From CmP2 sp052084925 (GTDB lineage Bacteria > Actinomycetota > Actinomycetes > Actinomycetales > Micrococcaceae): DNA of 64,000 nt. Position numbers and translations under genes: made by a program. Below are positions 28,642-36,909 of this stretch, piece by piece. Each line of letters starts with the position of its first letter. Positions within the stretch are counted from its first letter, which is position 1. The stretch is taken from the NCBI GenBank assembly GCA_052084925.1, contig JBQDEV010000001.1:124001-188000 (forward strand). Direction: 5' to 3'. The notes beneath the pieces were generated by a model. The model was given only the letters and a program-made list of their open reading frames with translations. It did no database searches and was not told where the DNA came from.

Positions 28642-29750
28642 CGGGTGCCCTCCTCTGCGGGGTCGGCCGGGGTTCCGCCGGTCACCTTCAGGTCCAGGGG
28701 GCGGATGCCCTCCGCGATCCAGGCCGCGTGCAGTGCGGTCGGATCGGCGGTGGCGGGTACCAGCACGATACCGCAGTCCCCACCCCCGGCACCCGAGGGT
28801 TTCGCCGCGGCACCGTGGTCCTCGGCGATATCGCACAATCTCTGCAAGGTGTTCGTCTCAATCGTGATCCCGGTGCGCTCGTGCAGCCCGCGCAACAGGG
28901 CCCGGGCGGAGCGGATCCCCGCGGCGACGGCGACGGCGTCGTCGTGATTCAGCGCCTCCACGAGCCCGGCCACCATCTGCGACGACGACGCCAGGAACCG
29001 CCCGTAGCCGGGGGCATCCGCCGGGGAATGGTGTTTGACGGAGCCCACGAGCGCCTCGGTGGACGCCGGCGAGCCGGTCCAACCCACGCGCAAGCGCAGC
29101 GAGGTCGGCGGGCTCAGGCGCTGCACCCGGTGCGGGTCCCAGCCGGAATGCTCCAGGGCCGCGGTGACGGTGCCGGCGGCCAGGGCTGTGCGCAATGCGG
29201 CGCGATCCGGGGAGGCGTAGCCCAGCCACCCGCCATAGGTGGAGGCGGCGATGTCTCCGCCCGAGGAGCGCGGGGAAATCGCCACGGTGGAGAGGAGGGA
29301 GAGCCGGAAGCGCTCGTCATCGCTGAGGTGCAGACCGTAGAACTCGCCGATCGCGCTGACCGTGGCCACCACCACCGCGCCGGAGGAGCCCAGCCCGAAC
29401 TTCTGGCCGTCGGCGTCGTCGAGCTCGGAGTCGATGTGCAGGTCGAAGTACCGCGGCGCGATCCCCCGCTCGGCGCGCAACCGCTCGCAAGTGGTGATCG
29501 CCGAGGTCACGAAGTCGTAGGGGTGATGCTCGACGACGATGTTCCCGCTGGCCTCATCGCGGCGCCACACCACGGGCAGCCGGCCGTACTCGGAGGAGTG
29601 CACCCGGCCCGCTCCCTCGGACCCGTCGGATTCGCGCAGCGTGACGGTGAGGTAGCGGTCCACGGCGACGACGACGGCGCACTGGCCGGGTTCGACCACG
29701 GCGTACTCTCCGGCGATGTAGAGCTTGCCGGGGGCGCGGGTGACGATCAC
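28638..29750 (-). CDS. pmk: Phosphomevalonate kinase
   Basis: A 370-residue GHMP kinase converting mevalonate 5-phosphate to the diphosphate. The N-terminus TRAPGKLYIAGEYAVVEPGQ is the family start. FGLGSSGAVVVATVSA is the ATP-binding GHMP motif, and the C-terminal KPSGAGGGDCGIVL forms motif 3. The GTG at 29750 overlaps the mvaD stop by 4 nt, and there is little room for another start. Together with the flanking kinase and decarboxylase genes this defines the eukaryote-like phosphorylated mevalonate route. Confidence 0.91.
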   Translation of the reverse strand: MIVTRAPGKLYIAGEYAVVEPGQCAVVVAVDRYLTVTLRESDGSEGAGRVHSSEYGRLPVVWRRDEASGNIVVEHHPYDFVTSAITTCERLRAERGIAPRYFDLHIDSELDDADGQKFGLGSSGAVVVATVSAIGEFYGLHLSDDERFRLSLLSTVAISPRSSGGDIAASTYGGWLGYASPDRAALRTALAAGTVTAALEHSGWDPHRVQRLSPPTSLRLRVGWTGSPASTEALVGSVKHHSPADAPGYGRFLASSSQMVAGLVEALNHDDAVAVAAGIRSARALLRGLHERTGITIETNTLQRLCDIAEDHGAAAKPSGAGGGDCGIVLVPATADPTALHAAWIAEGIRPLDLKVTGGTPADPAEEGTR

Positions 29751-30766
29751 GCGGTGGCCTCCGCGGGTTCCAGCAGCTGGGCGCCCGGGCCGGGGTTGAG
29801 GATGGTGGCGCGCCCGTTCTCGGCGTAGCCGGCCAGCGCCTCGGCGACCGTCGCGGCATCGGCGGGTCGGGAGATCACCACCACGTTGGGGCCGGCGTCG
29901 GCGGTAGCGTACGCTTCCACCCCGTTCGCGCGCAGCTCGGCCACGGCGTCGAACACCTGGTAGGAGACGGGGGCGAGATAGCGGATGGGCGGCTCGCACG
30001 CATTAATAACGGCGTGCATGCGCATCGCGTGGGTCTCGGTGATCTGCCCAATCCGGGTGAAATCGGCGTCCTGACACGCACGGACCATCTCGTTGAGGGA
30101 TTCCTCGGTGGAGGTGATCCACGACCGGTAGAACGGGGAGGTGGCGGCGGTGGCGCGCATCCCGGCCCGGGATGACACCTTCTTCGCGTGCGAGGCCACT
30201 GTCACGGCGATCATCGACAGGTCGGGGGCGGCGATCTCCTCGGCGTAGGAGGTCTCGTCGGAGTCCCCGGCATGCCAGACGGCGAACCGGCTGATCACGG
30301 AGCGGCAGGCCGAGCCCGAACCGCGGCGGGCCAGGCGGGAGAGCTCGCGCTCGTTCAGCTCCAGGCCGTAGGCGGCGGAGGCGGCGGTAGCCAGGGCGGC
30401 GAACCCCGATGCCGAAGAGGCCATGCCCGCTGCGGTCGGCCCCTCGTTGACGGTGGTCACCCGGGCGCGCTCCGTTGCGGTGTCGAGTCCGCGCTCGGCG
30501 GCGATTCCGCGCACGATGTCCAAAAACGCTGCGACCCGCTGCGCGGCAGTATCGACCGGCTCCAGTTCCGTCCCGTTGAGGTTCAGCGCATCAGCTCCGC
30601 CGGAGGCTCCGGTGCCCTCGCCGAGGTGCACCGTCGTCGTCGTCGCGTAGTCGTCCAGCGTCATCGACATCGATCCGGCCACGGGGATGATCAGCGCCTC
30701 GTCGGCCTTACCCCAGTATTTGACGAGGGCGATGTTCGGATAAGCGCGCGCGGTCGCCTGGGTCAC
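29747..30766 (-). CDS. mvaD: Diphosphomevalonate decarboxylase
   Basis: A 339-residue GHMP-superfamily enzyme that decarboxylates mevalonate diphosphate to IPP. ARAYPNIALVKYWGKADEALIIP is the characteristic N-terminus, and SGSACRSV and the GMASSASGFAALATAAS loop follow. TADAGPNVVVI near the C-terminus is also diagnostic. The GTG at 30766 overlaps the mevalonate kinase stop by 4 nt. It yields the C5 unit that the type 2 isomerase then equilibrates. Confidence 0.92.
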   Translation of the reverse strand: MTQATARAYPNIALVKYWGKADEALIIPVAGSMSMTLDDYATTTTVHLGEGTGASGGADALNLNGTELEPVDTAAQRVAAFLDIVRGIAAERGLDTATERARVTTVNEGPTAAGMASSASGFAALATAASAAYGLELNERELSRLARRGSGSACRSVISRFAVWHAGDSDETSYAEEIAAPDLSMIAVTVASHAKKVSSRAGMRATAATSPFYRSWITSTEESLNEMVRACQDADFTRIGQITETHAMRMHAVINACEPPIRYLAPVSYQVFDAVAELRANGVEAYATADAGPNVVVISRPADAATVAEALAGYAENGRATILNPGPGAQLLEPAEATA

Positions 30767-31875
30767 GGGGTCTCCTGCGGAGTGTCGGCGGATGGGGCGG
30801 GACTCACGCGCGCGGTGGGCGCGGTGTGGGTGGTCGGGGTGGTGGGCACCAGGGAGGTGGTCCAGACGCGGGTCGCGCCCACGGAGGTCATCGCGGCGGC
30901 TAAATCGCCAGCCACCTCCAGGGAGGGGGCCAGGGCGAGCACACAACCGCCGAGTCCGGAACCGGTGAGCTTCGCCCCGTAGGCGCCGGCCTCCAGGGCG
31001 ACGGCGATGAGGGCGTCCAGCGCCGGGGAGGACACCCCGATGCGGGCCAGATGCCGGTGCGCGTCGTTCATGTTGCGGCCCAGCCGCGGGGCATCACCGA
31101 CGGCGAGCGCGTTGGCGGAGTCCTCGACCGCCTCCGCGATATCCGCGGTCATCCGGTCCACCGATTCCGGCAGCACCGTGCGTAGCATCCGCACCCCGTT
31201 CACGGCCGACGACGTCGACCCGGAGGTCCCGGTATCCGCGATCACGAAAGTCATCCGCTCGGCCACCTTCACGGTGGTCGGCTTCCCGGCCTGGAAGCGC
31301 AGCGGGGTCAGCGACTGTACCGCGTGCCCGTCGAGCCCGGAGGAGGTGCCGTGGGCTATCTGTTCGGCCTCCTGGACCAGCGCGTGGGTCTCGGCCGGAC
31401 TCAGCCGCACACCCCCGGCGTTGGCGACGGCGCGGACGATGGCAGCAGACACGGCGGCGGAAGAGCCCAGCCCGCGCTCGTACGGGATGGTGGAGCGCAC
31501 GATTACTTCGAGCCGGTCCGGGCGCAGATCAACCCGCTCCGCGGCCGCCTCGCCCGCCCGGATGATGGGGGCCATCATGGCCGGGGCCTGGGAGATCGGC
31601 CCGGTGTACAGGTCCGACGTAATGGTGGCGGTTTTCGCCTCACGCACGCTGGCGGCGGCCTGCAGGTCCAGCAGCGGCAGCACAATTGCCGGCGCCCCGT
31701 ACACCACGGCGTGCTCACCGATGAGGATCGCCTTGCCGTGCGCCGATCCGAGGCCGGCCTGTGATGCGGTCACCGGAGCGGTTAACGACGTCGGCCCCGA
31801 GTGGTCTGCGGCAGACGGCTCGGGGGCGTGCGGGTCGGGCGCGCCGAAGCGCTGCCGGGAGGTCTCAGAAGTCAT
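30763..31875 (-). CDS. mvk: Mevalonate kinase
   Basis: A 370-residue GHMP kinase, first gene of the mevalonate operon. SAHGKAILIGEHAVVYGAPAIVLPL is the substrate-binding N-terminal block, PYERGLGSSAAVSAAIVRA the ATP loop, and KLTGSGLGGCVLAL motif 3. An extra 40-residue, Ala/Pro-rich N-terminal leader and a Thr/Pro-rich C-terminal tail (TTPTTHTAPTARVSP) flank the core and are probably disordered. The ATG at 31875 lacks a good ribosome site; the upstream bases are pyrimidine-rich. Translation may rely on an internal start near the core or on a short leader. Confidence 0.9.
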   Translation of the reverse strand: MTSETSRQRFGAPDPHAPEPSAADHSGPTSLTAPVTASQAGLGSAHGKAILIGEHAVVYGAPAIVLPLLDLQAAASVREAKTATITSDLYTGPISQAPAMMAPIIRAGEAAAERVDLRPDRLEVIVRSTIPYERGLGSSAAVSAAIVRAVANAGGVRLSPAETHALVQEAEQIAHGTSSGLDGHAVQSLTPLRFQAGKPTTVKVAERMTFVIADTGTSGSTSSAVNGVRMLRTVLPESVDRMTADIAEAVEDSANALAVGDAPRLGRNMNDAHRHLARIGVSSPALDALIAVALEAGAYGAKLTGSGLGGCVLALAPSLEVAGDLAAAMTSVGATRVWTTSLVPTTPTTHTAPTARVSPAPSADTPQETP

Positions 31876-31913
31876 AAAGAGGAGCGGGTGCGAGGTGGAC
31901 GATCAGGTGCTCC

Positions 31914-31919
31914 AGTCTA
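31914..31919 (-). promoter_or_regulatory. Candidate -10 element of the mevalonate operon
   Basis: TAGACT on the minus strand fits a -10 hexamer and would start transcription near 31907, about 32 nt before the mvk ATG. No good -35 was found. An identical TAGACT occurs before the MocR gene. Confidence 0.35.
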
Positions 31920-31969
31920 ATTTACCCCGGAGCCACCCGTTCGCCTCATTCAGTGCCCCCGGTCACGCT

Positions 31970-32659
31970 CTATCCGGACTCCTGCGCATTCTGCTCAAGC
32001 CACGTCTCATACTCGTCCCAGGTCCAGAAGTCCTCCATCTTCCATCGCCCGTCGATTCCGGCATAGGCCAGATGGATCACCAGGCTGTCGTCGAAAGCCT
32101 CGAAGTCCCCAGCGCAATCCCCTCCGCGCTGGGTGCCATCCGGCTCGGAGTAGGCCAGGTTGACTCGGGCGAACTTCCATCCCTCAAAGACCTCCGCACG
32201 ATAGATCCTGAGCTCGGGCTCCCCGTCGAACTCGACGAAGCAGCCCTGCGCCGCCTGATCGACCCACGCGCTCATCTCATCCTCACACCGAGTACAGGTG
32301 CCCCAGGAGACCTTTTCGATCGCCGAGACGTCCCCGGTGAGTTGAGCGTGATTCACCCCGGCGAACCAGTGATGCACCGCGGCCATCGCTCCCTCGAGCG
32401 CTCGATCCTCCACCAGCTCCGGCATGTCGGGCGCTTCCGCTTCTGATCCGGCGCTGGATTCGCCACTGAATTCGGCTGACGGTTCCGCGGTCAAGCCTGA
32501 CGTCGCATCTGTAGCGTCCGCGCTCGATACTGAAGCAGTGCCCGACGCCGTGACCTCGGAGCCTGCGGCCCGCTCCGCCGTGTCAGCACAGCCGGTCAGC
32601 ACGAGCAACGACGCCGTCGTCAGGAGCAGCCACCCGGAAGCGTGCCGCGGGGACTTCAC
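31970..32659 (-). CDS. DUF6318-family lipoprotein
   Basis: A 229-residue secreted lipoprotein. The signal is LLLTTASLLVLTGC with the lipobox Cys. A Ser/Ala/Glu-rich linker of about 50 residues follows. The C-terminal domain (AMAAVHHWFAGVNHAQLTGDVSAIEKVSWGTCTRCEDE) has the C-x-x-C and G-D pattern of DUF6318, an actinobacterial family of unknown role. The GTG at 32659 overlaps the stop of the preceding small lipoprotein gene by 4 nt. The two make a lipoprotein pair. Confidence 0.76.
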   Translation of the reverse strand: MKSPRHASGWLLLTTASLLVLTGCADTAERAAGSEVTASGTASVSSADATDATSGLTAEPSAEFSGESSAGSEAEAPDMPELVEDRALEGAMAAVHHWFAGVNHAQLTGDVSAIEKVSWGTCTRCEDEMSAWVDQAAQGCFVEFDGEPELRIYRAEVFEGWKFARVNLAYSEPDGTQRGGDCAGDFEAFDDSLVIHLAYAGIDGRWKMEDFWTWDEYETWLEQNAQESG

Positions 32660-32874
32660 CGCGCCTCCTCGTACAGTGGGCCCTGCGGGTGCACGGGCTC
32701 CTCGAGGTTCTCCACGCTCGAAGCGGGTTCCGTGGCCGGAGTCGACGTCGAGTCAGGACCCTCTGCCGACTCTGCGGAGCCGATGCAGCCGGTGAGCAGC
32801 AGCGAGAACAGAGCGCTCAGCACCACCGTGGCGGTGGTGGCGCGGGTGCGGCGGGCAGAAGAAACAGCGGACAT
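32656..32874 (-). CDS. Small lipoprotein, function unknown
   Basis: A 72-residue protein that is little more than a signal (ATTATVVLSALFSLLLTGC) and an acidic, Pro/Ser-rich tail. The lipobox LTGC predicts lipid anchoring. ATG 32874 is chosen over an upstream TTG at 32889 because ATG is preferred and a GAAAG precedes it. It overlaps the DUF6318 lipoprotein gene downstream and may be a partner of it. Confidence 0.6.
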   Translation of the reverse strand: MSAVSSARRTRATTATVVLSALFSLLLTGCIGSAESAEGPDSTSTPATEPASSVENLEEPVHPQGPLYEEAR

Positions 32875-32996
32875 CACAACAACTTTCAAACGGGTTCGTT
32901 CTGGACGTCGCTACCGTATCCAGGCTCGACCTCGCACCGTTTAAGTTATCCACAGGTCTTCGTGCCGGAGGCACCCGCGTCCGAACCCGTCGCCTC

Positions 32997-34520
32997 TTAC
33001 GAAGGCTGCTCGCTCTTGCTCACTTCGAGCGCTTCCTTCACCACTGATTTCTTTTTCGGACCCCAGAACTTCCTCGCTAGCGTGAACAGCACCAAAGCGG
33101 CAGCAATCACCATGATGCCCAGAGTGATGGGGCGGTCCACGAAGATCGAGAACTCTCCACCCGAAAGCACCAGAGTCCTGCGCAGCTCGCTCTCCATAAT
33201 CGGCGCCAGGATGAACCCGATAACCAATGGTCCCAGCGGAACATCCGCCTTGCGCAGCACATATCCAAAGATTCCAAAGAGCACGAGCATGAGCACGTCG
33301 AACAGCGAGGATCGAACACTGTACGTTCCGGCGATTGAGAGAGCCAAAATCGCCCCGGCCAATGGCAGCGGCGGAACCTTCAGGATCTGCACGAACAGAC
33401 CAATCAAGGGCAGGTTAAAGATGAAGAGAACAATCAGTCCGATGAACATAGACGCAATCAGTCCCCAGAAGATGTCCGGGCTGGACTGAACCAAATCCGG
33501 CCCAGGTGTAATTCCGTGGAGCACGAGTGCGGATCCGATCAATGCAATGACAGGGTTCGGCGGAATACCGAGGGTCAGCAATGGTACGAACGATGAGTTG
33601 GCTGCCGCATTGTCGGCCGTCTCCGTGGCCGCGAGTCCGTCCATCGCGCCCTTGCCGAACATTTCCGGTTGCTTCGAGAATTTCTTCTCCGCACCGTAGG
33701 CGACCACCGACGCCATAGCTCCGCCGCCACCCGGGATGAGCCCGAGGAAGAATCCCATCACTGACGAACGAATAATCGGGGCACGAAGGGCAAAGACTTC
33801 CGCAGGTTTCGGCCAGATCTTTCCGACGACACCCACGCTGACGCCGCGGAACCTCTGCTCCGCCTGAATCATAATTTCAGACAACCCGAACATGCCCACG
33901 GCCAACGGCACGATGTTCACGCCGTCGAGCAGGTCAGACTGCCCGAAGGTAAATCGCGGTTCACCCGTGATCGCGTCGAATCCCATCAGAGCGAGGAAAA
34001 CTCCGATGGAGGCTGATAGGAGCCCCTTGCTCATAGATCCCGCGGCGAGGAACGCGATCAGGATCAGCCCAAGAAAAGCTAGGAGGAACAACTCCGGCGG
34101 ACCGAAATCCAAAGCAAATCGACTCAAGACCGGGATGAACGCCACGATGCCAATCAGCGCGACCAGTCCACCGATGAAAGAGCCGATAGCGGTGATACTC
34201 AACGCCACGCCAGCCCTACCCTGCTGCTTCAGGGGATACCCGTCCAGAGTAGTGACGACGGCCGCGCCGTCTCCAGGCACATTCAAGAGGATCGCCGGAA
34301 TGCGGCCACCGAACATACTGCCGTAGAAGATGCCAGCGAGGAAGATGATCGCGGTGGTCGGCCCCATGGAATACGTCACGGGCAGCAGTAGGGCGATAGT
34401 GGCGGTGGGGCCCAAGCCGGGCAATAGCCCCACGACTGTTCCGACAAGCGCGCCCAGCACAACGAAGAGGATGTTGAGGGGTTCGAGTGCGACCTCGAAG
34501 CCGTAGAGAAGATTTTCCAA
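32997..34520 (-). CDS. tctA: Tripartite tricarboxylate transporter, large membrane subunit TctA
   Basis: A 507-residue membrane protein with the TctA signature repeats GALVGTVVGLLPGLGPTATIALLLPVTY and FFLGLIPGGGGAMASVVAYGAEK. FYGSMFGGRIPAILLNVPGDGAAVVTTLDGYPL is also highly characteristic. It forms the transport pore together with the small TctB protein encoded 9 nt upstream. Substrates of this class are diverse carboxylates, so citrate should not be assumed. It is divergent from the IclR-TctC-oxidoreductase transcript. Confidence 0.92.
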   Translation of the reverse strand: MENLLYGFEVALEPLNILFVVLGALVGTVVGLLPGLGPTATIALLLPVTYSMGPTTAIIFLAGIFYGSMFGGRIPAILLNVPGDGAAVVTTLDGYPLKQQGRAGVALSITAIGSFIGGLVALIGIVAFIPVLSRFALDFGPPELFLLAFLGLILIAFLAAGSMSKGLLSASIGVFLALMGFDAITGEPRFTFGQSDLLDGVNIVPLAVGMFGLSEIMIQAEQRFRGVSVGVVGKIWPKPAEVFALRAPIIRSSVMGFFLGLIPGGGGAMASVVAYGAEKKFSKQPEMFGKGAMDGLAATETADNAAANSSFVPLLTLGIPPNPVIALIGSALVLHGITPGPDLVQSSPDIFWGLIASMFIGLIVLFIFNLPLIGLFVQILKVPPLPLAGAILALSIAGTYSVRSSLFDVLMLVLFGIFGYVLRKADVPLGPLVIGFILAPIMESELRRTLVLSGGEFSIFVDRPITLGIMVIAAALVLFTLARKFWGPKKKSVVKEALEVSKSEQPS

Positions 34521-34529
34521 AGTCGCTCC

Positions 34530-35012
34530 TTATGGCAACGGCACAGCCAAGAGATTGGCGAAGACGTAGTAGATCACTGTCGAGGTGATGACGGGGACAA
34601 GGATCGATTGAATCCATCCCGCACGGCCGATCACCTTGAAGATCAGAAAGAGGATCACGCTGCTGACAGCGATGAACGTAATGACATTGAGCATCAGGGC
34701 CCAAACCAACATGAGGCCCCACAGAATCAGCGGGTCTCTCACCGAGACACGCTCAGTAGCGGACTCTCGACGGGCCCCTTTCAGCAGCCACACCCCGAGA
34801 AGGACCAGAGCAATGCCGACGATCAACGGCCACGCGCCCACGCCCGGGTTCGTCAGTGATCCGACGCCGTAGTTGAAGGCTTGCCACGAGACCCAGGCTC
34901 CGAAGATGCCGACTACGGCGAAGAGTCCCATCGAAATGGAACGTGTTGACCATCGCAGATTGACCGAACGTGGCCTCGACCCCGTCTCTTCAGAGACTGT
35001 TGGCGATTCCAT
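34530..35012 (-). CDS. tctB: Tripartite tricarboxylate transporter, small membrane subunit TctB
   Basis: A 160-residue protein with four hydrophobic helices and the usual N-terminal acidic cytoplasmic stretch. A GVGAWPLIVGIALVLLGVWLL segment matches the G-x-x-x-P-x-x-x-x-x-x-x-x-x-G core of TctB. The ATG has AAGGA upstream, and the gene is followed directly by tctA. Divergent from the IclR gene with a 92-bp shared interval. Confidence 0.83.
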   Translation of the reverse strand: MESPTVSEETGSRPRSVNLRWSTRSISMGLFAVVGIFGAWVSWQAFNYGVGSLTNPGVGAWPLIVGIALVLLGVWLLKGARRESATERVSVRDPLILWGLMLVWALMLNVITFIAVSSVILFLIFKVIGRAGWIQSILVPVITSTVIYYVFANLLAVPLP

Positions 35013-35067
35013 ACGAGTCGTCCTTTCCTTGGATCGACCTGCTCAGAAGGTTGATGCACCGCCATTG

Positions 35068-35097
35068 TTGACAGTGAGGCAGATCACTCCGTACAGT
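35068..35097 (+). promoter_or_regulatory. IclR-gene promoter with internal operator-like repeat
   Basis: TTGACA (35068-35073) and TACAGT (35092-35097) form a good promoter with an 18-nt spacer. The ATG of the IclR gene is at 35105, 7 nt beyond the -10, so the transcript is probably leaderless. AGTGA (35073-35077) and TCACT (35084-35088) form an inverted repeat inside the spacer, a natural place for IclR to bind. The interval also feeds the divergent tctBA genes. Confidence 0.65.
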
Positions 35098-35104
35098 AAC
35101 ACGC

Positions 35105-35878
35105 ATGCCATCAGATGCAAAGCATTCCACTGAGCGGAACGGGGTTATCTCGAGGATCACCGCAATCCTCGAGAGCTTCACTCGCGAATCCCCCCGACTG
35201 CCACTACGAGACATCGCTGCAGCCGCAGATCTTCCGGCAAGCACTGCCCGGAGACTCCTGGTCCAGCTCGAAGCTTCAGGGCTCGTTTATCAGGATCCTG
35301 ATTCACAGCTCTACGCACCGACTACGAAGCTGGCGCACATCGGAGCACTCGCACTAAATAAGGCCTCGTTGGAAGAAGTCGCGCGCCCTGGCCTGAAAAG
35401 GCTCGCTTCACTCTCGGGCGAGGCTGCGTTCCTAGGACGAATCGAACACCGCGATGTGAAGTACTTAGCGCATGAGACCATCGCCCGTGAGGTGACGATC
35501 TCCATCCAGACTGGAGATTCACGTCCAGCACTCACGACAGCGATCGGGTCGGTGATCATCGCGCACTCACCTTCGCTTTATGCAGAGGAATACGAAGATC
35601 GGACTTTCCAGCGCGATGAAGTCGTCAGCACCCTTCAAGATCGGTTCGAAAACTCCATCGAGTCCATGAGAGAGCACGGCTACGCCCTCGGACTCGGTGG
35701 GGTCACCCGCGAGTCAACCTCTATCGCCGTACCCGTCACGCTTGCCGGCGAACGGGTACCGGTCGCGATTGCCGTGTCTGGACCCTCATATCGGTTCAGC
35801 CACGACGATGCCCTCGCACTGATCCCAGAACTCGTCAATGAAGCCGAGAACATCTCGCGAACCTTCGCCACTCACTAA
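35105..35878 (+). CDS. IclR-family transcriptional regulator
   Basis: A 257-residue regulator with an N-terminal winged helix (VISRITAILESFTRESPRLPLRDIAAAADLPASTARRLLVQLEASGLVYQD) and the C-terminal IclR effector domain, including LALNKASLEEVARPGLKRLAS and the GVTRESTSIAVPV strand. A carboxylate effector is likely for this class. It lies between divergent tctBA and the downstream tctC/oxidoreductase genes, so it likely controls both. A leaderless start is predicted at ATG 35105. Confidence 0.88.
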   Translation: MPSDAKHSTERNGVISRITAILESFTRESPRLPLRDIAAAADLPASTARRLLVQLEASGLVYQDPDSQLYAPTTKLAHIGALALNKASLEEVARPGLKRLASLSGEAAFLGRIEHRDVKYLAHETIAREVTISIQTGDSRPALTTAIGSVIIAHSPSLYAEEYEDRTFQRDEVVSTLQDRFENSIESMREHGYALGLGGVTRESTSIAVPVTLAGERVPVAIAVSGPSYRFSHDDALALIPELVNEAENISRTFATH

Positions 35879-35888
35879 GGAGAACCAC

Positions 35889-36857
35889 ATGAAACGCACC
35901 ACTTTGGGGGCAGTGTCCGCAACTGCCGCATGCCTTCTGCTCGCCACGGGATGCGCCAATACGGGAGGAAATGATGCGGGCGACGGCTCGTTGCCCGCGG
36001 GAACCATCAAGATCATCGTGCCTTTCGGCGCTGGCGGGTCACTTGATACCAACGCACGGATCATGGCGGAATGCTTGACCGAGAACACGGAAAACAACTG
36101 GATCGTGGAGAACCGTGAAGGCGGTGGCGGAACGACCGGCGTGAACTACATGCTCAGCCAGTCACCCAACGGCGCGACCGTGGGCTATGTGTCATCAAGC
36201 GGCATTGCCCTGACCCCCATGCAGGTCGATGAAGCCGAGTACACCATGGATGATGTCGCGCCGCTGGCGACAATCACCGGCGCGCCCTCCGTGCTCGTGA
36301 CCTCTGCCGACTCAGGCATTTCCTCGCTTCAGGACTTGCTACCAGCATCAGGCGAGGGCTCACAGTCCACCCTGGCCACCACGGGAGCTTTGGGTGTCTA
36401 TCAGCTCGTTGCGCAGCAGTTGGCAGAACAGGCAAACGTTCGCGCGGTTCCCTTTGAAGGAGCAGCCGCTGCAACCACCGCAGCTCTGGGAAATACTGCC
36501 GACGCTGCAATCGTCGAGCTTTCAGACGCAGTTCTGGAGCACACGAATTCCGGGCGCCTCATTGCCATCGGCACGGGCTCGGACGAGCCCGTGGAAGATC
36601 TTCCAGATGCTGAACCACTTTCGGCCGCCGGCTTTGAAACGGCGCTGTCCACCAACTATGGCGTATTCGTGGGCAGTCCCAATCTGCACGACGACGTCAA
36701 GGCAGCCTTGGAGACCACATTCGTAGAGTGCGGCGCCGACTCGACAGTAATCGATCGCATCGGCGATCAATTCGTTCTGGATAGCCCCTATGGACAAGAA
36801 GAGTCGACGACTCTCCTGGAGGAGGCGAATGCCGACTACAGCGAGGCACTTCAGTAG
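35889..36857 (+). CDS. tctC: Tripartite tricarboxylate transporter substrate-binding lipoprotein TctC
   Basis: A 322-residue TctC/BugT-family binding protein. Signal and lipobox: LLLATGC. The conserved IKIIVPFGAGGSLDTNARIMAECL and WIVENREGGGGTTGVNYM regions are textbook for this family. ATG 35889 has AAGGAG 7 nt upstream and is 10 nt beyond the IclR stop. It delivers a carboxylate to TctAB; the ligand pocket cannot be assigned from sequence. The gene lies with the FAD oxidoreductases, not with tctBA. Confidence 0.88.
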   Translation: MKRTTLGAVSATAACLLLATGCANTGGNDAGDGSLPAGTIKIIVPFGAGGSLDTNARIMAECLTENTENNWIVENREGGGGTTGVNYMLSQSPNGATVGYVSSSGIALTPMQVDEAEYTMDDVAPLATITGAPSVLVTSADSGISSLQDLLPASGEGSQSTLATTGALGVYQLVAQQLAEQANVRAVPFEGAAAATTAALGNTADAAIVELSDAVLEHTNSGRLIAIGTGSDEPVEDLPDAEPLSAAGFETALSTNYGVFVGSPNLHDDVKAALETTFVECGADSTVIDRIGDQFVLDSPYGQEESTTLLEEANADYSEALQ

Positions 36858-36909
36858 CCCGGCGATCAGCAAGATTCTCACCATGTGCCCATCCAGGAAA
36901 GGAATCTAG

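Noticed and set aside
32946..32954. TTATCCACA, a perfect DnaA-box 9-mer
   Set aside because: Single copy in a short gap between lipoprotein and tctA genes; no cluster, AT-rich unwinding region or dnaA/dnaN nearby, so probably chance.
32962..32974. GTGCC-GGA-GGCAC hairpin after tctA
   Set aside because: Only five base pairs and no T-run; too weak to call a terminator.
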